NCBI GenBank assembly: GCA_026826555.1
Contig: JAKSZT010053887.1
Span: 68,736,189 to 68,800,188, forward strand
From: Tolypeutes matacus
Taxonomy: Eukaryota > Chordata > Mammalia > Cingulata > Chlamyphoridae
Length of the DNA stretch: 64,000 nucleotides
Direction of reading: 5' to 3'
The notes under the pieces are model-generated. The model searched no databases. It was not told the DNA's origin and saw nothing but the letters and a program-made list of their open reading frames with translations. Shown one piece after another: positions 1-11,620 of this stretch (positions within the stretch are counted from its first letter, which is position 1; every line of letters starts with the position of its first letter). Made by a program: the position numbers and the translations under genes.

Positions 1-778
1 TTTTGACTATGTCATACCACTGTCTTCTTGCCTCCATGGTTTCAGCTGAGAAATCAGCACTTAATCTTATTGTGCTTCCCTTGTATGTGATGGTTCTCTT
101 TTCTCTTGCTGCCTTGAGTATTTTCTCTTTGTCTTGAGCATTGGACAGTTTGACAAGTATATGTCTTGGAGTTGGCCTGTTGGGATTTATACTATTTGGG
201 GTGCGCTGTGCTTCCTGGATCTGTACATCCATCTCTCACAAAAGAGTTGGGAAGTTTTCAGCCATAACTTCCTTCAACACTCCTTCTGTTCCCTTTCCCT
301 TCTCTTCTCTTTCTGGGATGCCCATAATGCCTATGTTTGTGCGTCTTGCATTATCGGTTAATTCCCTGAGACCATACTGGATTTTTTCTATCTTTTTGTC
401 TATCTTTTCTACAATCTCTTTGATTTCAACTGTATTGTCTTCCATATCACTAATTCTTTCCTCTGCCTGTTCAATTCTGCCGCCATGTGAGTCCAGCGTC
501 TTTTTCATTTCTTGACTTGTGTCTTTGTTCACCATCATATCCATTACCTTTTTAGGTGTGTTAGCTATTTCTTCAGTATGTTCTCCCAGTGTCTTCTTTA
601 TATCCTTAATCTTTTCCTTCAGTTCTTTAAGTTGGTCCATGATATTTGTTTGGATAGCTTTGATTAGTTGTTCGATGTACTGCATTGCTTCCTGGTTTTT
701 ATTTTGTGCACTGGACTGGTCCATGTTTTCCAGTTTCTCAGAGTCATTTGTATTTTTCTGTTGCCCTCTGGTCATCAT
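1..778 (-). pseudogene. L1 ORF1 (RNA-binding nucleic-acid chaperone), one internal stop, 3' end outside window
   Basis: ORF1p is the RNA-binding chaperone that coats L1 RNA. The ATG is at 776-778. The first 180 codons run to an in-frame TGA at 236-238, and the same frame then stays open to base 1. The N-terminal half is rich in E, K, Q, I and L in heptad-like spacing (roughly residues 30-145), as expected for the ORF1p coiled coil. It is followed by RRTNIGIMGIPE, the start of the RRM-like domain, and after the stop by KEKILKAAREKR and AETMEARRQWYD, typical of the C-terminal domain. The single stop suggests modest age. The rest of ORF1 lies off the window. Confidence 0.85.
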
Positions 779-2610
779 ATTATCTTGATGGGTTTGTTCA
801 GTTGATTAGCTTTCCTCTATGCTCTAGAATTTTATTTAGCTGTTGGTTCTGCGTGTGAGTTAAGTTTTCTCTTTGGCAGTTTTTCTTCTTATTTTATGTC
901 CTTGCTTCTTTCTATGTTCCCTTGAAGGCAAAAGGTTAGGGCCAGAGGAATCAAAAGATGTAAGGAAGGCAGAAGGATAATAGAAATATTGATAAAGTTA
1001 GAAGAGGGGCAAAATGATACTTAATGAGATGAATATGTAACTTGTGTAGGCAGTTTAGAATACTAGGAAAAAATATGGAGTTCCTACAATGGACTGGGAA
1101 AACAAATGGAGGAATATATATTTTTTTTTTTTGGACTGGGAAAACATATGTAGGTATATATATATATATTGATTTAGAAGGCTAGAATTATGAGGAGGGA
1201 GAGAAATAGTAGAGAAAGGTCTGAAAGGAAAAAGTTAATACTAATTTAAAAAAGAAAGAAAAAGAAGAAGAAGAAAACAAAATAGATGGGATAGAATTTG
1301 ACACCCTTAAGTTGTGGGCCTATGAAAAAATGTTGTCTCTAAGAGCCACAACAGAAAACAGAAGGCAGAAAGATGCAGGAAGGATAAGTGATAGTTTGTA
1401 ATACAGAATTAATATATACAGCGAGTGGGAAATTACTGAATAAGAAGCCCAGCAAAGAAGCGACCAGCTGGAAGCACCTATTTAAAAAAAAAATAGAAGT
1501 AAAAAGGAAGGGGGGAGGAAAACGGGAATAATAGCAATAGACCAGAAAGTAACAGAGAGAAACCAAAGATCCACACAGGCAAGCAATCAAACAGAGCTAA
1601 GGGGGGTCAATGATTCCCCTAGGGTCCACGTGGATCCTTCCTGCCTACTTGTGTTTATCAATGTATTTCCCCACAGGGTTCTATATGCAGGTCCTGTAAC
1701 AGCTTTTAGCTATTAAACTAAATTAAAAAGAATTTATTTTTCATTTGTTGAGGTGACCTCACTTTTTTTTTTTTTTTTTTTAGCCAAATGCAGGACCCAA
1801 AATAATTCCTCCTCTAGACCAACCCCCTTACGGGAAGGGACCCTAGCTGGGCCCGTGGAAATTAATCAAGCACGTCCCACTTTCCGGACTCCCCAGGTTA
1901 GCTGAAGCTCTGATGTTAGTCAGTCAGGAGTGCTAAAGACGGCGGATTCCGCCCCTTCTGGCACAGAGCTCCAGCGTCACTGGGCTGCTCAATAAATCAG
2001 TTTGAGTGCAGATTCACGTCTGCTCTCAGCCTAATGCTGCTTCAGGCAGCTTATCTGCTTCCCAAAGCTATGGGGTGGTGCAGGCAGCCAGATCAATGTC
2101 TAAAAATATAAAATACCCTTCCCTGTCTTCCAACCAAACCCTCCCTTTTTTGGGAAGTGTCCCTTCCTCCTGGCTCCGCAGCAGCCCGGGTCTTATCCCT
2201 GGGTGGCTAGGGAAATCAGCTGTGTTTCCCTGACCAAAATCCCCCCTCCGGTTCACTGGGTGCTGATTAGCTCGTCTGCTCTGTTCACACAAGGTCCAAG
2301 GGTGCCAGGCAGCCAGATCCCCAGAAAATAAAACTTTTTCGCCCCGCCTGCAGCTCCAAATGGCCGTTTTATTTTTTTTTTCCTTAACCGCGGGGCTCAG
2401 CTGCCTGTGCCCATCTCCACCGGCAGCCTCAAAACTCACGAATCTCCACCGTTCGGTCCACGCCGCCGATCCGCGCAGATAGATGTCCCAAGCTTCTCAC
2501 TCCACGCGTGCACAGCACAGACCCCCGGGCAGGACCCAGTCCACAATCCGCCTTGCTCTGGGAGCTTGCAGTGTGCACCCTCCTACACTAACGCCATCTT
2601 GCTCCTCTTC
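779..2610 (-). promoter_or_regulatory. L1 5' UTR / internal promoter region
   Basis: This lies between the recognised L1 start (about 2610) and the ORF1 ATG. The distal 750 bases (about 1850-2610) are GC- and CpG-rich compared with the AT-rich surroundings, as is usual for L1 internal promoters. The plus-strand motif GCCATCTTG at 2593-2601 (CAAGATGGC on the element strand) matches the YY1 site that sets the L1 start in primates. Promoter activity is inference. Proximal to ORF1, 900-1800 is AT-rich with a poly-T run near 1763-1782. Confidence 0.6.
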
Positions 2611-3863
2611 GAGAGTCATTCTTAAGATGATGGTTTCTTCTCCCTGGGACCTCATGGGAGCCCATCCTTTCCATAGGCTTGTTCAATGGCCATTTTCTTG
2701 GTTCTACCCTCATCAAACATCTGGGTGGTGACTGAGCTCCAGACCTCACCTTCCAAAAACATTGCGGTGAAGGCCACACCTTCCCTGATCTTTGGGGTAG
2801 AGTCTCAGCCCCCTTAGGATAGCGAGGTGATAGCAACATTCTGCCTAATCCCTGGACTACAAGTGCAACCCTCACTTTCAGAGCAATGAATTGGTGACCT
2901 GGCCTTCCCTTATCTTTGAGGGGACAGAGCCACCTCTCTCAGATCTCTGGGTGTCAACCTTATTCTCCCTAACACTTGGGGAATGTGCTCCACCCTCTTA
3001 GTAGCCTTGGGTGGCAAAACTCTGCCTGAATATCAGGCTGGAGTATCCACCCTCTTCCAATGCCAAGGCAAACTCACCCTCTCTGTACACATGGGTGGGG
3101 TTCCTCTCTTTGTCCAAGGAGAAGTCTTAATTCCAAATCTCAGCTTCATTGGTTTTCCTCTTAAAACCATTTTCCCTTCCATGTTTTCCATAATGTCCAG
3201 GCTGATGGTGGTTTTATTCATACAGCTCTCACAAAAAGGTTGTTGGTTTAGCAGGCAAGAAGCAGGGGACCAAGCCATCAGGCAGAAAGACTTTCCACAA
3301 GTCTTTCCTAGATAACTGCATTTTCAATCCTGATTTACAAGTTCCAAATTTAATTAATTCTTCAAATGGGACACTATCGTCTGGGGACTTGATTTCCAGA
3401 GCTTTGGAATTTCTGGAATCAGTTTCTGGTTTCATTGTGCCCAACTATTTAGTTTTCAGCTTATATTATCTAACATTTTACTATAAGCTGCAAGGAGAAG
3501 CCAAGCTGCATTCTTCCAAAGTTTACTTTGGAAAGTTCTTCAGCTAAATGACCAGGCTTGCCATTTTCAAATTCTGACTTCCATAAAATTTCAGAAGTTA
3601 ATCTTGCTAAGTTCTCTGCAACTTTAAAACACAGATCATCTTTCCTCTAGTTTCCAATAATAGTTTCATCATTTACTTCTAAGACCTCATAAAAAGTCTC
3701 TTTAGCATCCAAATTACTACCAACAGTCTCTTCAAAGTAATCTAGGCCTCTTCTACCAAGTATCTCACAATTCCTCCAAAAATTACCCCTTACCAATTTA
3801 TAAAACCATTTCAGCATTTTTTTATTTGCAAAAACACTACACCCACTTCTCAGTAACAAATTC
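2611..3863 (-). mobile_element. ERVL/MaLR-type internal region (decayed)
   Basis: It lies directly beside the LTR at 3864-4290. The junction text (cagtaacaaattc, then TGTATTAG) resembles the usual LTR/internal junction of MaLR elements read in reverse. Minus-strand translation gives only short open pieces, for example 3647-3859, with E/N/L-rich sequence such as GLDYFEETVGSNLDAKE that resembles MaLR gag-like remnants. Stops are frequent. The other LTR is absent, because the region abuts the L1 5' end at 2610. The family name is from memory. Confidence 0.5.
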
Positions 3864-4290
3864 TGTATTAGTTAGGGTTGTCTAGGGAAACAGAGTCAAC
3901 AGGAGATATCTGTAAATAGTATGAGATTCTATAAAATTCTCACCCATGGGGGTGCACAAGTCTTGATTCCACAGGCAGTTTGCAAACGAGGGGCTCCAAT
4001 GAAAGTCTGATGAAGGTCCTTTATGAGTTCCTGGTAGATGTTGGCTGTCCAAAGACAAGCTGGGAAATTCTCTCTGAATACTGAAATCACTTCCCTTTTT
4101 AAGGCATTCAACTGATTGCATAAAACGTCACTCATTGCTGACAGCAATCTCCCTGGTTGATCTGTGCAGTAAACTCACTGATGACTAAAGTCCATAAATG
4201 TCCTTATATTACAGTTATGCCAGTGCTTGCTTGACTAAACACCTGGGCACAATTACCTGGCTGAGTTGACATATTAGCCTAACCATCACA
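3864..4290 (-). mobile_element. LTR, ERVL/MaLR class (MLT2-like), minus strand
   Basis: The plus-strand text starts TGTATTAGTTAGGGTTGTCTAGG and ends CTAACCATCACA; on the element strand it starts TGTGATGGTTAGGC and ends CTAATACA. This is the familiar frame of a mammalian ERVL/MaLR LTR with TG...CA ends, 427 bp long. It is followed at lower coordinates by its internal region, so it acts as the 5' LTR of that remnant. A second LTR of the same type is split at 16504-19425. Confidence 0.6.
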
Positions 4291-6169
4291 CTCATTGATG
4301 GGCATTTAAGTTGTTTCAAGTAGTTCTCTTTTACAAAACAGAGATACACATCTGTGGACATACATCTTAGCATGTATGCAAAAGTATTTTTGTAAGATTT
4401 TTTTCCTTTTTATTTGTATATCAAGTCAAAGTTCTATATTTTTAAATCACAAAATATTTAAATGAAACAAACAAAAAAGAAAAATACAAGCAACCATGGA
4501 CTTAATATACAGATTTAATACCTGTTAACATTAAAATATATTTTAGCTCTATTATAAAATGTGTTATATATTCAGTTGAAATTAATTCCCTTTTCTCTAT
4601 GAAGAAAATTCTTATACTGGAGTTTCTGTTTACAAGCTTTCCTAACAATTGTATATTTCACTCTAATACATAATAAATATCCCTAAAGTGTTCTGATTTG
4701 TGATTTTTAAGTGACATAAAGTACAAAATATTAAAAGTATCATTCTGAAACTTTATTTTTTATATGAGTCATCCATTTAAATGTGCAAATGTGAAATTCA
4801 TAATATTAAATGCTTTAAGATTATTACACATTTATTTTTCAATTACCCTATTGATGGCCATTTAGTTTATTTTAATTTTTCACCATTAGAGGCAGGGTAC
4901 ACTGATTTTCCTTGAATATATCTACTTCTGCACATATTGAAGAGTGATCTCAGTATATCTACTTGAAAAAAGTATTGCTTTGTAATAGGGGTATTCATAT
5001 TCAATTTTACTAGATTGTACTATTATGTTCTCCAGTGGAATAATGCTTATTTACAGTCCTACTACTGGATATGAGAATTAATGCTTCTTCATATTTTCAT
5101 CAGCAATGTTGACATTTCATTTTATATAAATTTTATACAACTTTATTTTATGACAACTTTATGGTTATTAAACAGTGTTTGCCTTAGTCTGTCTTTAACT
5201 GACTACTGAGAAGTTTAACGAAATCTCATATACTGATGACCATTCAGGTTTCTTCTTCTACAAAATATATTTATTTATATTCCCCTGCCGATTTGTAAAA
5301 CTATTTGTTGCAAATAACTTGGCAGAGGCTACAATTACCTTTAAATTATAGTGCTGTGGGTTCTTTTTTGTTTTTGTTTTTTTATAAAAGACCATTTAAT
5401 ATAATCAAATGTCAGCATTTACTTTCATGCTTGTGGTTAGTGCTGAGAATTAATACCACCAGCATCCACAGGGCTTGAGTATCAGGATCTAAAAGCATAA
5501 TTAACTATGTCAAATGACTTATCTATTTGTTTGAGGAAATTTGTACACAGGAAGTTAAAGCTATAAACCAATAAATAATTTTATGGCCAGCACCAATTTG
5601 TGCACCTAGACAAACTGTTTCCTGTCAAAAGAACAGAGCTAACCTGAGCAAACAACATACTTATCAAGCAACAATTCACTTACCAAGATTTGCTTCAGAT
5701 CCTTCACCCCATAGTGTCCATTAATCTTAAACTATTATGTCCCTGACTTTGCCTGATTCTCCTCAGTTTCTTACCTTGAAACCTTTTAAACTTCTTCAGC
5801 AGAGAACTCAATGAACTATAAGTATCTTCCCAAGAACAAGATTTTCTAAGAATTAATAAGACTGTCAAAACTGTCTTCTTTTTACTAAAGTAAGTTCATA
5901 AATTTAGTTTTGCTTGAGTAATACCTTATCTGGTTGGTTTTGGGGAGGAGTGAAACAATTGACCATCTCAAAGGTCACAGTGAGATCCCAGCGAGACACC
6001 CTGGCTGCTACTGTTGTAAATGCCCACCTCGGACATGGCGCATGTCTCTGACAGCCCATTAGCCTTCTGTTCAGACTCCTTTCCAATGGTGGAGATAGTG
6101 AGAGAGGCATTGCATTTTGTCTGAGCTCTGAATTCTTTTTTGTCGAGCTCCCACTTATTTTCCTAATAA
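4291..6169. other. AT-rich intergenic sequence, nothing recognised
   Basis: No gene, RNA gene or clear repeat end was recognised. The sequence is AT-rich with many stops in all frames. The open frame at 5904-6179 (minus) has no familiar motif and ends in the SINE target site. Old, unrecognised repeats may be present. Confidence 0.5.
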
Positions 6170-6183
6170 TAAGCATCACTTTA

Positions 6184-6380
6184 TTTTTTTTTTAATTTTT
6201 ATTTTTTTAAGATTTTATTTATTTATTCATTTATCCCCCCCCTTGCTGCTTGTGCTCGCTGGGTCAGTTAACCACGCCGTGTGGGCGGGCTTGCCTTCAC
6301 CAGGAGGCCCCGGGAACCGAACCCGGGGCCTCCCATATGGTAAACGGGAGCCCTACTGATTGAGCCACAGCCGCTTCCCA
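6184..6380 (-). mobile_element. DAS-type tRNA-derived SINE with perfect 14-bp target duplication
   Basis: Minus strand. The tRNA-like head (6300-6380) contains a B box, GGTTCGGTTCCC, and an A box in GTGGCTCAATCAG. It is followed by a GC-rich body (CACCAGGAGGCC and GCTTGCTGC on the plus strand) and an A-rich tail, seen as a T-rich run at 6184-6235. The duplication TAAGCATCACTTTA is exact on both sides (6170-6183 and 6381-6394), showing L1-mediated insertion and a fairly recent age. Pol III transcription from the boxes is family knowledge. Confidence 0.9.
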
Positions 6381-6394
6381 TAAGCATCACTTTA

Positions 6395-8204
6395 AATAAT
6401 TATTTGATTATCTGATCAGGCATGAAAACCCTCACATGATGCAGAATCCAGCCTCTCTGGCCATATTTTTGTTGAGTCACTTCCCTTTCATAGGAACAAT
6501 AAGGCCATGTGAAGACTGAGGAGTTTAGGTTTCAATAGAACAGTGTTCTTGAAGAAAAAATTTCCTTAGTTCACCTATCAAAACTTTGGGAGAAATCTCC
6601 TCAATCTTATCTCATTTTGTCCCTGAGAGTCTGGTCAGGAAGCAGTCTCCTCTCTAAAATTTCTGTCTGCCAGGAATTGAAGATTTGCCAGGTTTGCAAT
6701 TGGAAGGAGTTATCCATTATATTCAGGGCCTAGGCATAAGGCATATAAGCCACATAGTCAACAATTTCCAGACCCTCATGGATTTGTCTAATTCTAAGTC
6801 TGTGTATCTTCTGGGTCAGATTACTGCTTCTTATGTGTATTCAAACTATGACTCTAATTCTTGAATTTCTCTTTTAAAATGGTACAGTTTCACAGAGGAT
6901 AATTGAGAATTAAAATTGCCCCTTTAGGAAATTTTCAATATGAACAAAATATTCAGTTGAGATGTACCTGTAAAAAAAAAAAAAAAAAAAAAAAAAGGAA
7001 GGGGGTAAAATTCCTAACATCCAATATTCCAAATTTCTTATTAATACATGAAAGCTCACAAAACAAATTTAGATTCCAGAATTAATTTTGTAAACTGTTC
7101 CTTGGTCAAGGCAAATTATATATGCAAAAAGCTTTATATCCTCTAATCACCACCCAAATCACAACTTGCTATGATGGCCCTTGTCTTACGAGCCCTGTTC
7201 CCCATCCTATGCACTTGTATCACCATCTTCCCACGACCCTCCTTAGGACCCACTTTCCTTTCTTTTGTGGGGACAAAAACACCCCAAGTTTAGTTGCTAC
7301 TTATAATTAATCTCCCTTAAAAACAAGGCAAGTTCCTCATGGTTAATGTTAGCCTTGTTCTCATTCTCTGCTGAAAACTATTGTCTAAGAACTTTCAAAA
7401 TTCTGCAAATACATAATTCAGCACATCCAGATTTATATCAATGGATTCATATACTGATAGAAATCTCTTATTTTTTTTAAATGGAGGACAAGAAGACAAA
7501 GTGGGAAGATTCTGAGGGTGATTTCTGAGACTCCAAATTCCATAAAATATCAGATGGATAAAGAAAATGTAGATGTTAGATAAGTTCTTTTGAAGGCTTT
7601 ACCCAAAGTCTTTCCTGTATAAGGAGTCTGGAATCTAATTCATCCCTGAAAGTAAAGAAAGGGTGAATCTATTGGAAGCTTCAGGAATGACCTTTTTAAT
7701 ACTTTAGATGGCATTCAGGAGTGGATCATGAAGTGGATGTGACCCCAGCTCTCTTTACTTTTATGAATAGACTTCAAAGAAATAAGGGGTTTTAATATGG
7801 AAGCCATAAATCGGGTTATAAATGACCACATTGCCAAATCTCTAAATCCTCACTGACCATTTTAAAAGAGACTTTGAACAAAACCAGACTCAAGTTGTTA
7901 AGCATCTGAGGAGAGGGCATCTGGATAAAAACACCTAAGATACGGTAAACAACAAAGACGTTGGAAAAACAATTGTATTATGGTGGCTAAGAAACTTAAC
8001 AGGAGAAATAAATTAAGTTGGTGGTCAATGCAGTTGTTACAAGAAGATATCGAGCTCTTAATTTCTTCCCCCCCCCATTGTCTATTACTACTCTGCTTGC
8101 CATGATACAAATTATTTTAATAAATCAGCTCATCAAGAATCAACCAGAAGTGTCATGTTAGGTGGCAACATCACAACAGGTCCAATGATCAAAAATCTAA
8201 TAGA
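6395..8204. other. AT-rich intergenic sequence; poly-A run at about 6973-6996
   Basis: No gene recognised. A 24-base A run sits at 6973-6996, without a retroposon body that I can name. Short open frames at 6903-7085 and 7122-7310 lack motifs and start or end in low-complexity sequence. Confidence 0.5.
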
Positions 8205-8870
8205 ACTTCCAATTCCAGACAAGATGGAATAGAAGCATTTCTTCCTACCCCTATTACTAAATACAGCTAAAAACCCTAAATATTATATAGAAAACAAATA
8301 AAAGGAGCTTCTGAAGTATAGAGAGAAGATTGATAGACCAGCAACTGTGGGATTCAAAGAATTACACAGTAACACATTTGTTGTGTTTACTTTCTGCCTC
8401 CTATATATCCTGGACTAATTGCTGAAACAACCAGAAGTGTCAAAGGACACAAACAAAAATATATCCTGGGAAAAGCCTTGTTCTCTCTTGCTAAAAGTCT
8501 GTCAAAGTGGCAGGTAGCAAAACAGAACCTCTTTAAAAAAATAATTGCCCCACTATAGCAAAAAATAAAGTAAAATTAAATTAAATTAAAATTAAATTAA
8601 AACAAAACAAAAAACAGAAAACAGCCTCCCACCCTCATCAGCAAAGGTAGTGGAGAGTCTAGATTTTCATTTTAACAGTAATAATGAGGTTCCCGCCTTC
8701 TCCCTGCCAGAGTGGTGTCATAAGAGGCCAAATGGGGAGTTTGAACCTCCATCTCTGCCTTGGCAGTACAAGGCACCTTGCTCCTTGTTGCTAGGATAGT
8801 ATTAGAGAAGGCTAAGTTGGGGGAGCCTGGATTTTCATCACCATCCAGTAGCGCTTTCTATTTTCCTGGA
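8205..8870 (+). mobile_element. Old L1 (L1M/HAL1-type) 5' UTR fragment
   Basis: The text AGACAAGATGGAATAGAAGC, followed by 'ctcctatatatcctggac', and later repeated blocks of the kind 'gtggtgtcataagaggccaaatgg...agcctggattttcatc' match the repetitive 5' UTR of ancient L1M/HAL1 elements. Similar blocks occur at 53.8-54.2 kb ('ggtggtatcagagaaggcc'). No ORF1 follows, so this is a fragment. A homopurine/AT patch (8570-8625) interrupts it. Confidence 0.5.
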
Positions 8871-9146
8871 AAAACGCTCAGTTTATTTGTATTTTACAAT
8901 GTTACATAATTTTTTATGTCCCCTGTTTAATTGCTAATATTGTTTGCTTATTTCTTACTTTTTCTTCAAAACATTCAGCCAGGAATTCATTTAAATCCAT
9001 AGGCATTTTGCAACAAGCTTGGATTATTCTGATACTCTCTATGAAATATTTTTGTTCTTTGTTTTTATATCCATTCATATCTTATTTGTAAACACTTCAG
9101 AAATATTTTAGATTCATTCTCATTTCCTTTGTGACTTCAGTATTAG

Positions 9147-10770
9147 TTTTTTTTAATAATAATTATTTTTTTATTTTTTAAAAGATACTTAGATTACATA
9201 AATGTTACACAAAAACTATAAGGATTCCCATATGTCCCAGTCCCCACCCCTCCCACACCCTCCCACATGAACATCCTTCATTAGTGTGGCACATTCATTG
9301 CAATTGATAAATGCATCCTGGGGCTTTGCCATTAAGAACAGGCAATAGTTCACATTGTAGTCTACACTCTCTCCCACACAGTTCTGCATGTTATGTGATG
9401 ATATAAAATGGCCTATATCTGTAGCTGCAGTGTCATTTGGGACGATTCCCAAGTCCTGAAAAAGCCCCCATATTACAATTGCTTTTCCCTCTCCCTGCCC
9501 CCAGAGCCTCCAGTGGCCACTGGCTCCACATCAATGTTGTAATTTCTTCCATTGCTAGAATCACAATATGTCCATAATAGAATACCAGTGAGTCCACAGT
9601 TCTTTCCCCAAACCTGAGGATTGTGGGATGGTGATGTCCACTCCACCTCTAATTGAGAGTAGGCTTATATCCCATGGGGAAGATAGATGGGACTACCTTG
9701 CTTGCAGTTGCAGACTTTCTCTGTTCTTTGGGATGGTCGTTTTCCATCATCATCTCCTTGTTAGTTGTCCTGGGTGAGTCCAATAAGCTGTAGAGTAGGT
9801 GTTGCAACTCTGCTGAGGTTCTGGGCCCAGCTGGCACATAGACAGCCCAAAGACTCATGTCTCTTGGATGTACACCTACAAACTCCAGCACAAAGCATAG
9901 GTTTAAATAGAAGGGACAGATGAGTCATGTTTAGGGAAGACATAATTGAGACCAACTCTGTCACTCTCAGGAGCACAAACTCCAAAGTAGGGCCCACTCT
10001 CAAGGCACCAAACTCTGGAGCTATCTGCCCTGACCATAAGACCTGGAGGCTCCAGAGCCCTCAGGAGCCCCACTATTTGGGGTAGTATCCACTTTGGCAG
10101 TCTATGAGATCCTGCTGGGATGTGCATAAGCGTTACCTCTGGGATGACCTCATGACTCACTTTGAAGTCCTTTAACCATATAAACTCATTTGTCTTTTCC
10201 TTTCCCCCCTTTTATTCAAGGTGTTTTTCCAGTTGCATTGCTAGTTGCTTCTTGGTTGTAATCCCTCTGTGCAAGGGAGGCTCATCCCCAGGAGTCATGT
10301 CCCTCTTTGGGGGGAAGGTAATGCATTTATATGCTCAGTTTGGCTTAAAGAGAGGCCACGTCTGAGCAACAAGGAGGTTCTCAGGAGGCAACTCTTAGGC
10401 ACCCCACAACAACAGGTTAAGTTTCAATTTCAAGATCAAAGGCTTATAAGCAGAGTCATCAATATTAAGGGCCCATCAGTGAATCATTCTCCAACACCAG
10501 TCATTGCCCCTGCACTTGGGGGACTGTTGCTGCTCCATTAGAGAATGTGACAGAGCTCTCCAGGATAAGAATTCAATATTCTTTAGTTATTGTGTGAGTC
10601 TCCACCCACTGTGACAATGCCCTGTGAACATTTGAACATTTTTATATACCTTATATGTATGCCCAGGTGAACTTCCTCCCATATATTCCCCATCATTGAC
10701 AACCCACACCAATGCTCTTCCCCTGCCCCAGTAGTAACCCTTTTGTGATCCAAAGCTTCTTCAAAAATGA
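9147..10770 (-). mobile_element. Lineage-specific LINE-like 3' module, about 1.6 kb, minus strand
   Basis: A T-rich head (9147-9182) is the inverted poly-A tail. Next comes the block 'tagattacataaatgttacac', then 'ggattcccatatg', 'cacattcattgcaattgat' and further text that recurs at 10.9, 16.7, 17.6, 18.1, 38.2 and 43.9 kb. The poly-A end and target duplications of sister copies indicate LINE-type retroposition; I think it is an L1 3' UTR specific to this mammal group, but cannot prove it. The sense strand has open frames (9649-9891, 9761-10003, 9903-10160), one of which is related to an open frame in the 17.2 kb copy. Confidence 0.6.
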
Positions 10771-10929
10771 AGTCATTAAAATAGTCAAATACAATTAATA
10801 GGAAAATGAAATAAAGGTAAGTTTAAATATAAGAAATATAATACATAAAATTTTAAAATAAACTAAAACTAAAATGAAATTAAAAGATTGGGATATTAAA
10901 AAATAATGAAAAATATTTAAAAAAATTTT

Positions 10930-11620
10930 TTTTGACATTTTGCCTTTCATAACTGTAATATCTGGCATCCTGTATGTACAGTGGCATTTTCTTCCATTTA
11001 TTTCCCAGTGTCTTACTATTTTTCATTTTGTTTTCAAAGAAGTTTTAGGTCACAATAAAGTTACATACAGAATACAGAGGACTCTCATATACCCAATATT
11101 CTCCCCTTTTCCTCCTTCCCGTATTAATAGCTTTTTATATGTGGATGGTACCTTTGTTATAACTGATATACACATAGTGAAACATAGCTACTAAACATGG
11201 CCAGTGATTTATATTATGGTTTACATTTTAGACTGTACACTTTTATACATTTTGATGATATTTAACATGGCCTATTTCCATCATTGTAAGATCATGTAGG
11301 ACACTGCCCTTGTCCACTAAATATCCCCTGTTCGATCTATTCTATTCCTCCCTCACCCTCCCTTCAGGGCCCACAGTAACCCCCTAGCTTCACTCCTTGG
11401 ATGACAAGATTCATAGTTACATGCAACAACACTGAGGTCTTGACACACTGGTTTGTCCTCCCTTATTAGGAATCAGCCATGTTCTAAGAGACTCCCGCCT
11501 GTCTATTTGTGAACAATTTGGTCATCCCAAGTGTGGGAGTCCAGCTCCTTCCCAATCATTATGTGGGTCTCCACCCACTGATACAACACATTATGACAAA
11601 ATGATCACTCAGTATTAGAT
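10930..11620 (-). mobile_element. Older copy of the same LINE-like 3' module
   Basis: It carries diverged versions of the blocks seen at 9147-10770: 'aagttacatacagaatacagaggactctcatatacccaat', then 'tccatcattgtaagatcatg', and at the end 'gtgggtctccacccactgataca', comparable to 'gtgagtctccacccactgtgaca' near 10590. It has the same minus orientation as its neighbour. The T-rich start (10920-10935) marks the 3' end. It is more decayed than the adjacent copy, so the two are separate insertions or subfamilies. Confidence 0.5.

Larger units (their letters stand above)
1..2610 (-). mobile_element. L1 LINE, 5' half (5' UTR plus ORF1), cut by window edge
   Basis: Read on the minus strand, the element begins near 2610 with GAGGAGCAAGATGGCG, the typical start of a mammalian L1. 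It continues through a GC-rich 5' UTR and then ORF1 (start codon 776-778) to the window edge. ORF2 and the 3' end lie outside the window, so full length cannot be judged. An intact 5' end is notable because most L1 copies are 5'-truncated. The 5' UTR contains poly-A/T runs and an AT-rich segment around 1000-1800, which may be later insertions. L1 is an autonomous retrotransposon that copies itself by target-primed reverse transcription. Confidence 0.85.

Noticed and set aside
2006..2731. Plus-strand open frames in a GC-rich block, possible host exon or CpG-island promoter
   Set aside because: The block is the L1 5' UTR on the minus strand; the GC content explains the open frames.
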